From: an uncultured Oscillospiraceae bacterium
Lineage (GTDB): Bacteria; Bacillota; Clostridia; Oscillospirales; Acutalibacteraceae
Assembly: GCA_902496265.1 (NCBI GenBank)
Contig: CABVAD010000054.1
Span: 1-7,612 of the forward strand
Direction of reading: 5' to 3'
Length of the DNA stretch: 7,612 nucleotides
This document shows, piece by piece, positions 1 to 5,932 of this stretch. The notes beneath the pieces are model-generated. The model ran no database searches. It was not told the DNA's origin and saw only the letters and a list, made by a program, of their open reading frames with translations. Positions within the stretch are counted from its first letter, which is position 1, and the number at the start of each line of letters is the position of its first letter. The position numbers and the translations under genes were made by a program.

Positions 1-12
1 ATATACACTGTT

Positions 13-21
13 TGATATAAT
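13..21 (+). promoter_or_regulatory. Extended -10 promoter element upstream of thyX
   Basis: The bases TGATATAAT contain a perfect TATAAT hexamer at 16-21 preceded by TG one base upstream, the extended -10 form used by the housekeeping sigma factor. The matching -35 box would lie before base 1, so it cannot be checked. Transcription would start near base 28, giving a leader of about 24 bases before the thyX start codon. The leader is too short for a riboswitch. This is probably the promoter of the four-gene plus-strand operon, although further upstream genes could also read through. Confidence 0.6.
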
Positions 22-39
22 TAATACAACATAAGAAAC

Positions 40-43
40 GGAG
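40..43 (+). promoter_or_regulatory. Ribosome binding site of thyX
   Basis: GGAG lies 8 bases before the ATG at 52 and fixes that start. No other in-frame start codon precedes it in the window with a ribosome site. Confidence 0.7.
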
Positions 44-51
44 ACGAAAAA

Positions 52-822
52 ATGGCAAACGTTATTCTTTTAGCCCACACGCCGAACCCTGAGCATACGG
101 TTGCGGCGGCGGCAAAGCTTTGTTACAGCAGTTCCGACATAAACAGTTTAAATGACAATTTGACAGATGAAAAGGCGGCGTCCTTTGTGGAAATGCTTTC
201 GGAGATAGGTCACGAAAGCCCTATCGAGCACGCAAGCTTCACCTTTGGAATCGAGGGGGTCTCACGCTCGCTTTTAGCCCAGATTACAAGGCACAGAATG
301 GCGTCCTTTTCGGTCAAAAGCCAGCGGTATGTAAGGGAAGGTAACTTCTGTTATGTCACCCCGCCCGAAATTGCCGAGGACGAGGAAGCAAAACGCATAT
401 ATGACGGGATAATGGCGGAGGATCAGGAACGTTACGACCGCCTTGCCGCCATATTAAAGGAAAAGCATATAAAGACCTTTTTAGCCGAGGGCAAGGATGA
501 AAAGACCGCAACCCGCCTTGCCGAGAAAAAGGCTATCGAGGACGCGCGCTTTGTTCTGCCAAACGCCTGCGAGACCCAAATGGTGCTTACAATGAACGCC
601 CGCTCGCTGATGAATTTCTTTAAGGTGCGGTGCTGCCGCCGCGCCCAATGGGAGATACAGGACGTTGCAAACCAGATGTTAGCCCTTGTAAGCGAGGTTG
701 CGCCCAACCTCTTTAAAAATGCGGGGCCGTCCTGCTTAAGGGGCGGTTGCTCGGAGGGTAAGATGTCCTGCGGAAAACCCGAGGAAGTGCGGGAATTTTA
801 TAAAAGCCTTAAAAAGCAATAA
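52..822 (+). CDS. thyX: FAD-dependent thymidylate synthase ThyX
   Basis: This enzyme makes dTMP from dUMP using methylenetetrahydrofolate as carbon donor and reduced FAD as hydride carrier; it acts in the cytoplasm as a homotetramer. The 256-residue product carries the ThyX signature RHR-x7-S as RHRMASFSVKSQRY at residues 80-93. It also has the ESPIEHASF stretch near residue 55, and the conserved NARSLMNFF plus AQWEIQ block at about 182-203. Length is typical of the family. The start is supported by GGAG 8 bases upstream and an extended -10 element further up. The protein is unusually cysteine-rich: C194 and C195 in the nucleotide-binding block, and C228, C233 and C240 near the C-terminus. 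From memory this tail is common in clostridial ThyX proteins, and it could bind a metal (inference). The gene is first in a compact plus-strand operon, 12 bases ahead of the DJ-1 family gene. A ThyX-bearing genome usually lacks thyA, but that cannot be seen here. Confidence 0.97.
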   Translation: MANVILLAHTPNPEHTVAAAAKLCYSSSDINSLNDNLTDEKAASFVEMLSEIGHESPIEHASFTFGIEGVSRSLLAQITRHRMASFSVKSQRYVREGNFCYVTPPEIAEDEEAKRIYDGIMAEDQERYDRLAAILKEKHIKTFLAEGKDEKTATRLAEKKAIEDARFVLPNACETQMVLTMNARSLMNFFKVRCCRRAQWEIQDVANQMLALVSEVAPNLFKNAGPSCLRGGCSEGKMSCGKPEEVREFYKSLKKQ

Positions 823-834
823 GGAGCGGGCGTT

Positions 835-1380
835 ATGATTTATGTATTCTTAAGCGACGGCTTTGAGGAAATCGAGGCGTTAGCTCCCGTAGATATTTTA
901 AGGCGGGGCGGGTGCGATGTTAAAACGGTGGGCGTAGGCGGAAAAACCGCCGTCGGCTCTCACAAAATCCCCGTTGTCTGCGATATTACAGCTCAAGAGG
1001 CGGTAACAGACGGACTTGAGGGAATAATTCTTCCCGGCGGTATGCCCGGAACGCTTAATCTTGAAAAAAGCGGCGTTGTTCAGCGTTTTATCGACTTTGC
1101 GACGGAAAACGGACTTTATATAGGCGCTATCTGCGCCGCGCCCTCAATACTCGGTCACAAGGGACTTTTAAGGGGTAAAAAAGCCACCTGCTTTCCCGGC
1201 TTTGAAAAGGAGCTTGACGGCGCGGAATTTTTAGACATTCCTGTTGTGACAGACGGCAAAACAACCACCGCCTGCGGCGCGGGAGCGGCGTTTGATTTCG
1301 GCTTCAGGCTTTTAAGCGAGCTGACAGGTGACAAAGAGGGCGCGGACGCCCTTAAAAAAAGTATGAAGTATAATAAATAG
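835..1380 (+). CDS. DJ-1/PfpI family protein (ThiJ-like)
   Basis: The 181-residue product is a single flavodoxin-like DJ-1 domain and aligns over its full length with human DJ-1. GFEEIEALAPVDILRRGG (residues 9-26) matches the DJ-1 N-terminus and places the conserved glutamate at E14. IILPGGMPG is at 64-72. The nucleophile elbow GAICAAPS at 97-104 carries the reactive cysteine C100. GAGAAFDFGF near 148-157 matches the C-terminal GPGTSFEFA block. Members of the clade act as protein or metabolite deglycases, chaperones, redox sensors or glyoxalases; the sequence does not decide between these, so no symbol is given. There is no signal peptide, so it is cytosolic. The start follows AAGGAG at 821-826, which overlaps the thyX stop codon, with an 8-base spacer. 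The gene sits in the operon between thyX and mltG, 12 bases after the first and 10 bases before the second. Confidence 0.93.
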   Translation: MIYVFLSDGFEEIEALAPVDILRRGGCDVKTVGVGGKTAVGSHKIPVVCDITAQEAVTDGLEGIILPGGMPGTLNLEKSGVVQRFIDFATENGLYIGAICAAPSILGHKGLLRGKKATCFPGFEKELDGAEFLDIPVVTDGKTTTACGAGAAFDFGFRLLSELTGDKEGADALKKSMKYNK

Positions 1381-1390
1381 GAGATAAGGA

Positions 1391-2575
1391 ATGGAAGGTA
1401 ACAGCTTTAACGAAAATCCTCGGGAAAACGGCGATTTTAAAAATGCTTCGGACGACGATTTTGTGATAGGCAGGGGCTTTGAAATTGATGAAAACTCCGG
1501 GTCGGACAATCCGAAAGGAAAGGGCAGTAAGCACTCGGACGGTCACAGCCTTGTTAAAACCCTAATATGGGTGCTTTGCATAATAATTGTATCTGTCGGG
1601 CTTGCGTTCGGGGTTATCTACGCGGGTGCAGACTATATGGGCATAGGCTTCGGCAGAGGAACGGAATGTACTGTTGAAATTGAGCAGGGAATGGGTACAA
1701 AGCAGATTGCCGAGGAGTTAAAGGACTGCGGCGCGGTTAAAATACCCTTCCTTTTCAGAATGTACGCAAAGCTCAAGCATTACGACGGTCAGTTCAAATA
1801 CGGCGTTTACACCTTTAATAACGAGGCGGGCTACGAAGCGCTGTCGGTTATGCTTATCGAGGAGGGCGCAAAGGCGCAGAGCGTTCATGTAACTATACCC
1901 GAAATGTCCTCTGTAGACGATATTGCGAAAATTCTTGAGGAAAAGGGAGTTTGCACGAAGTCCGATTTTTTAAGCGAGGTACAAACCGGCGAATTTGACT
2001 ATGATTTTGTAAAGGAGATACCAGAGGAAAAGGTTTATTACCGCTTAGAGGGCTATCTTTTCCCCGATTCCTACGATTTTTATAATTTTGATTCCAAGGA
2101 GTGCGCCCATTTAGCGATTGACAAAATGCTGAAAACCCTTGATGAAAAGCTTGACAGCACGCTGTGCAAAAAGATTTCAGACAGCGGCTATACGCTTCAC
2201 GAAATTATGACTATGGCTTCTATTGTAGAGTTAGAAGCGGGCGGCAGTCCTGATGAAATGGCAAATGTAGCGGCGGTATTCTTCAACCGTTTAAAAAGCG
2301 ACGGGTTTTCAACCTTAGGCTCGTCTCCGACAAGGAAATACCCATACGGAAACGGCAGGTACAACACCTATGAAGCGGCGGGGCTTCCGCCGGGACCTCT
2401 CTGCTCGCCGAGTCTTAATTCGATAAAGGCGTCGGCTGAGCCTACGGAAAATTTCGATTACTACTATTTTGTAACCGACGCGTCAATGAAATTTTACTAC
2501 AACAAGACCTTATCCGAGCATAACTCGACCATAGCAAGGCTTAAGGCGGCAAAGAACTGGATTTATGAAGACTGA
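1391..2575 (+). CDS. mltG: Endolytic murein transglycosylase MltG (YceG-like)
   Basis: MltG cleaves nascent peptidoglycan glycan strands inside the chain, leaving an anhydro-muramic end, and so limits strand length at the membrane. The 394-residue product has a charged, low-complexity cytoplasmic N-terminus (about 1-53) and one transmembrane helix at about 54-80. An extracytoplasmic LysM-like region (about 90-165) and the YceG catalytic domain follow. The catalytic glutamate is E280 in MASIVELEAG, corresponding to the ASIVEKE motif of E. coli MltG. Further family marks are the LEGYLFPDSYDF block (219-230), FFNRLK (297-302), and the block from YNTY to GLPPGPLCSPS (325-341). The usual aspartate before PT in the glycine-rich substrate loop reads SSPT here, a small deviation. 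The ribosome site AGGAG at 1379-1383 overlaps the upstream stop codon and gives a 7-base spacer. The last 11 bases overlap the next gene. mltG beside U32 genes is a known arrangement in Firmicutes. Confidence 0.95.
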   Translation: MEGNSFNENPRENGDFKNASDDDFVIGRGFEIDENSGSDNPKGKGSKHSDGHSLVKTLIWVLCIIIVSVGLAFGVIYAGADYMGIGFGRGTECTVEIEQGMGTKQIAEELKDCGAVKIPFLFRMYAKLKHYDGQFKYGVYTFNNEAGYEALSVMLIEEGAKAQSVHVTIPEMSSVDDIAKILEEKGVCTKSDFLSEVQTGEFDYDFVKEIPEEKVYYRLEGYLFPDSYDFYNFDSKECAHLAIDKMLKTLDEKLDSTLCKKISDSGYTLHEIMTMASIVELEAGGSPDEMANVAAVFFNRLKSDGFSTLGSSPTRKYPYGNGRYNTYEAAGLPPGPLCSPSLNSIKASAEPTENFDYYYFVTDASMKFYYNKTLSEHNSTIARLKAAKNWIYED

Positions 2576-3794
2576 TATTAAAATACCCGAGCTGTTATGC
2601 CCCGCGGGGGATTTAACACGGCTCAAAGCCGCCGTGGATTACGGCGCGGACGCGGTTTACCTTGCGGGCGAGGAGTTCGGTATGCGCACCGCCGCTAATA
2701 ACTTCGGGGAAGAGGATTTAAAAGAGGGCATTGAATACGCCCACAAAAACGGTGTTAAGGTGCATATTGCCTGCAACACCATTCCCCACAACGAGGAAAT
2801 TCCGCGCCTGCCCGCCTTTTTGGAGCTTATCGACTCATTAGGTGCGGACGCGGTTATCGCCGCCGATTTAGGCACGATAGGGCTTATTAAAAAATACGCT
2901 CCGCGTTTGGAGCTTCACGCCTCGGTGCAGTCGGGCATATGCAATTACGAGACCGCCAACGCCTTTTACAATTTGGGTGCAAAGCGGGTGGTACTTGCGC
3001 GTGAGCTGTCCCTCAGTGAGATTGCGGAAATCAGAGCTAAAACCCCAAAGGACCTTGAAATTGAAGCCTTCGCCCACGGCGCTATGTGCGTTTCCTTTTC
3101 GGCAAGATGCCTTTTATCAAGCTATATGACGGGCAGAGATTCCAACCGCGGCGACTGCGCCCAGCCCTGCCGATGGAGCTATTCCCTTATGGAGGAAAAG
3201 CGGGATGGTCAGTATTTCGACATTACCGAGACCGACAAGGGCACCTACATTCTGAACGCCAATGACCTCTGTATGGCAGAGCATATTGACAAAATGGCGA
3301 GAAGCGGGATAGACAGCATAAAGATTGAGGGCAGGGCGAAATCCCACTATTACGTTGCGGTGACTGCCAACGCCTACCGCGGTGCGCTTGACAGCCTAAA
3401 GGACTGCGGCGAAAATTGGGAGTTGCCCGCTTGGGTTTCGGACGAGCTTAACAAAATAAGCCACCGCACCTATTCGACGGGCTTTTATTTCGGCACGCCG
3501 AAAAACGCCCAGACCTACGGGAACGCGGGCTATATAAGGGATTACTCGGTAGCGGCGACGGTTGACGGCTACCGTGACGGCTTTATTATTGCCACCCTTA
3601 AAAACAAGTTTTTGCGGGGACAGGAGCTTGACTGCTTAGAGCCGAAAGCTCCTCCCTTTACCGTACGTGCAAGCGAGCTTTACGATATAGAGGGTAATTT
3701 GATAGACTCAGCGCCCCGCCCGATGATGAAAATTAAAATTCCCTTTTGCCGTCCCGTAAAATCGGGCGCGATGCTCAGAATGAGAACCGAATAA
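2565..3794 (+). CDS. U32 family protein, probable iron-sulfur tRNA/RNA hydroxylation factor (YrrO/TrhP-like)
   Basis: The 409-residue product begins with the family hallmark PELLCPAGDLTRLKAAVDYG at residues 8-27, followed by GADAVYLAG. It carries the U32 signature at 167-185 (E-A-F-x2-G-A-M-C-x4-A-x-C-L-L-S; the usual Gly before the second Cys is Ala), then GDCAQPCRW at 196-204. Although named peptidases, several U32 proteins act in hydroxylation: TrhP and YrrN/YrrO of the uridine at tRNA position 34, RlhA of 23S rRNA, UbiU/UbiV of ubiquinone precursors. Cysteines C175, C182, C198 and C236 are spaced almost exactly as the four [4Fe-4S] ligands of UbiU, so a cluster is likely (inference). A C-terminal beta domain (about 325-405) is present, as in the longer members. 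There is no good ribosome site; the start lies inside the end of mltG in another frame, so translation is probably coupled. A collagenase-like protease role is the older, less likely reading. Confidence 0.92.
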   Translation: MKTDIKIPELLCPAGDLTRLKAAVDYGADAVYLAGEEFGMRTAANNFGEEDLKEGIEYAHKNGVKVHIACNTIPHNEEIPRLPAFLELIDSLGADAVIAADLGTIGLIKKYAPRLELHASVQSGICNYETANAFYNLGAKRVVLARELSLSEIAEIRAKTPKDLEIEAFAHGAMCVSFSARCLLSSYMTGRDSNRGDCAQPCRWSYSLMEEKRDGQYFDITETDKGTYILNANDLCMAEHIDKMARSGIDSIKIEGRAKSHYYVAVTANAYRGALDSLKDCGENWELPAWVSDELNKISHRTYSTGFYFGTPKNAQTYGNAGYIRDYSVAATVDGYRDGFIIATLKNKFLRGQELDCLEPKAPPFTVRASELYDIEGNLIDSAPRPMMKIKIPFCRPVKSGAMLRMRTE

Positions 3795-3808
3795 ACTAAA
3801 ATAAGAAG

Positions 3809-3839
3809 TGCCCCGACTGCGCGTTTGCGTGTCGGGGCA
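3809..3839. terminator. Bidirectional rho-independent terminator between convergent transcripts
   Basis: TGCCCCGAC at 3809-3817 pairs perfectly with GTCGGGGCA at 3831-3839. After a bulged T at 3818, GCGC (3819-3822) can pair with GCGT (3827-3830) around a GTTT loop, lengthening the stem to about 13 pairs. On the plus strand the stem is followed by a short TTT; on the minus strand it is followed by CTTCTTATTTTAG, a better T-rich tail. It lies 14 bases after the U32 stop and about 70 bases beyond the stop of the converging oxidase gene, so it can end both transcripts. Confidence 0.8.
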
Positions 3840-3909
3840 TTTGACTGTATCGGTACGGTAGAAAAAATGCTTTGCGGTTACCTTGGCGTATTTAAACGCT
3901 CACGTCAGG
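3840..3909. other. Short convergent intergenic spacer
   Basis: These 70 bases separate the terminator from the stop codon of the minus-strand oxidase and would be its 3' untranslated tail. They hold an A6 run at 3872-3877 and a weak 4-pair hairpin (GCGT 3886-3889 with ACGC 3896-3899). I see no gene, strong structure or regulatory site. Confidence 0.6.
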
Positions 3910-5631
3910 CTACTTTTCGTACCATTTTTTCTCCCACCACTGCTTTACGCTTCGGCAAATGCTCTCACAGCGGCATTTAATGTTGCGGCTTGATACCCGC
4001 AATATGCCCCACATACCGGATTCCACGTCCCATCTGAGTGAACCCGAGCGATACAGATAATCTCCCGCGCATTTTGTGGGTTCAGGCTCAATATTGAATA
4101 CGTTGCCGACGCTTACCGCGCCCTGAACGGGAATAATACGGGTAAAGGGGTCGTCGGGCTGCGCTCTCCAGTTGTGCCCGTGTATAAGGAAGCTGATATT
4201 TCTCGGCTTATCCGCGGGCATAAGCAGGCGGATTATTACCCGCTCGCCGACATATGAGCGGAAAACGGGGGTTGCGGGATCGCCGTGGGTTTTTGAATCG
4301 AATACCTTTGAAATTATCGGAACGCGCTTAAGGCGGTTAAAGAAACGCTCCGAGCGGTAATTGTAGCCCTTTTCTCCCGTATCCTCGTGGTCGGGCGCCC
4401 CATGACCGCCTTCACCGTCCTCCATATCCTGCTCGGTGGTTTTAATCACTTCGCCGTCCTTATCGAGAAGACGGATTCCGTTGTGAGCAAACAGGACAAA
4501 TTCTCTGAAGGCTTCCGTACCCGGCGCTGTGATAACGGCGGTTTCCCTGTGATTTTCGCGTACGGGACGAACCCCGCTGTAATATTTAGCATCGGTCGGC
4601 TCAATTATAATCGCTCCGAACAGTCCGTGATGTCGGTGATTGCGAAGATCGCCGAAGGAGCTTAACAAAACAGTTCCGTATTCCTTATCGGCGTGCCAGA
4701 GATACTTAATACATTCTTTAGGTCCGACCGTCTGTTCCACCGCGTTATAACCCACGTTTACGCCCGAGGACGTGACGGGATTGTATTTTAAAAACTGGGG
4801 ACTAAGCGACACTCGGTTGGAGGGCTTATGCGGATAGTCAAGCGGCACCGAGGGGTAATCGTTATATTTTATCGGCTTTTCGGGGTCAAAAAGATTGTGT
4901 AGGGTTACCTCAATCCAATCCCCCGCGTTGGCTCGCAAAATAAGGGGTACAGGCTTCTTTTTGCCGCACATAATATCTCGCGCCTGCTCGAGCGGCACGA
5001 AAATCAGCCCCTCGGGGTCGTGGTCGCCGTAGGAATTATAAATAAGGTTTTTCTGAATCGCGGCGATTTCAAAGCGGCGTATAACCGCGCCCTTGGGCGG
5101 TGACTGAGGAGGCAGGGAGGGTTTCATACCGCAAAGCGGTAAAAGCCCCTTGCGGGGTTCGGAATAAGCGCGGATAATTCCCCACAGCCCCAGCCACAAA
5201 TCGTCTATTCCGCCCGAGTAATACAGATAATCCCCCGCCGCGTAGGGCTTATCAATCTGAATATTAAAGACTTCGGAAATACCAATTGTCTGTGACTGCA
5301 CAAGGGGAGAAACAGGGTCGGTTATTTCCTTTCTCCAGTCCATTCCCTCAATATTGAATACGTGCTGTTCCTCGTGAGCGCCGTCTAATAACCGTATGCG
5401 TATGGGATCACCCGGGTAGGTTTCGAGAATCGGCGTATCAGGATCGCCGTAGACAAAGGAACTGAAAATATGGGCGGGATCGTTACGGTATTTTAGTCTT
5501 TCCCGCATCGGCGCACAGCGGTAATTAATACCCATAACGCCGGGGTCGTCGTCAGACCCGGGATGCTCGGGGGGATTAAGCGGCTTGCCGTCCTTATCGA
5601 ACAGCAGGGCAAAATCGTGCAGGAATAGTGA
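3910..5631 (-). pseudogene. Multicopper oxidase, C-terminal part (domains 4, 5 and 6)
   Basis: Family sequence in the third frame starts at SLFLHDFALLFDKDG, codon at 5631, and runs 573 residues to TAG. The ATG at 5683-5685 opens the frame earlier but encodes 18 residues unlike the family, so it is not the natural start. Domain 4 keeps SSFVYGDPDTPILETYPGD, but its copper sites read HVFNIEGMDW and GDYLYYSG in place of HxxHxH and HCH. Domain 5 begins VIRRFEIAAIQ, carries IYNSYGDHDP and ends HHGLFGAIIIEP, with WHADKEYGT replacing HDH. Domain 6 keeps a single HGHNW and again GDYLYRSG instead of HCH. It carries an acidic, His-containing insert (ORF residues 419-437 counted from 5685). The protein ends in a cysteine-rich basic tail (KCRCESICRSVKQWWEKKW). 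These domains are expected to be structural or to hold non-canonical metal sites. Confidence 0.85.
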
Positions 5632-5633
5632 AA

Positions 5634-5875
5634 CTCGCGGAAGGATTTGCCGTCCGCCGTGCGTATGACTGCTTTTGTGCCGCACCTTAGCTCCTTGCCT
5701 GTTTTTGGGTCAAGAAATACAGAGCCCGCGGGCTCTACAATAAGAGCGCCGAACATACCGTGCTGTTGGTGCATATTTGCAAAGAGATGGTCGTGGAAGA
5801 AAACGGTGTTAAGTTCTTCATTTGCAAAGAAGCGCTCAATCAGGGTTTCGCACTTCCTTGCGCCCGCGATATTTT
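5634..5875 (-). pseudogene. Multicopper oxidase middle segment in a second frame (HDH motif, rest of domain 3, start of domain 4)
   Basis: Between the two lesions the coding sense continues in another frame for about 81 codons. Upstream of the first ATG in this frame (5774) the translation already reads as oxidase: IAGARKCETLIERF, then NTVFFHDHLFANMHQQHGM. This shows that the ATG at 5774 is not a true start. The segment holds the second trinuclear motif, HDH at 5787-5795, and the HxxHGMFGALIVEP block after it, then the linker VFLDPKTGKE and the start of domain 4 (KSFREF). Translation in this frame past about 5631 turns into unrelated sequence, while family sequence resumes in the third frame. 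Confidence 0.85.
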
Positions 5876-5932
5876 TCAGCCGTTTGCCGCGCCGTCGGAT
5901 ACGATAGTATCAAATTTCACCAAATGAATATG
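5760..5932 (-). other. Domain 3 copper-ligand region: HIH and HDH, split by a frameshift
   Basis: HIHLVKFD is coded from 5932 and HDHLFANMHQQHGM from 5795, the two motifs that complete a trinuclear cluster with domain 2. In ordinary laccases they are N-terminal. The frame break at 5876-5878 lies between them, so they are not on the same polypeptide unless the frame is restored. Confidence 0.8.

Noticed and set aside
432..707. 91-codon minus-strand open frame inside thyX
   Set aside because: It is antisense to highly conserved ThyX coding sequence and resembles no family.
2303..2345. SSPT instead of the usual DPT in the MltG substrate loop as a sign of inactivity
   Set aside because: The catalytic E280 and all other conserved blocks are intact, and this loop varies in clostridial members.
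3886..3899. Hairpin GCGT/ACGC as the oxidase terminator
   Set aside because: It has only four base pairs and no adjacent T-run on the minus strand; the 3809-3839 stem with its T-rich minus-strand tail is far better.
5628..5640. Programmed -1 frameshifting at the second oxidase lesion
   Set aside because: G AGT TTC does not fit X XXY YYZ, and two independent programmed shifts in one enzyme gene would be unprecedented to my knowledge.
5632..5685. ATG at 5685 as natural start of an independent oxidase
   Set aside because: The first 18 residues are unlike the family and overlap real coding sequence in another frame; no AAGGAG-type site precedes it.
5493..5774. Separate small gene starting at the ATG at 5774
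   Set aside because: Family sequence in the same frame continues upstream of this ATG to the first lesion, there is no ribosome site, and the last 45 residues are out-of-frame sequence.
5876..5878. TGA read as tryptophan or selenocysteine
   Set aside because: Readthrough in the same frame gives KISRAQGSAKP and then another TGA, not family sequence; a shift is required. TGA also serves as the normal stop of mltG.
5870..5885. Programmed -1 frameshifting at the first oxidase lesion
   Set aside because: The slip would have to happen on C GGC before the TGA, which is not a slippery heptamer. The A5 run lies after the stop codon.
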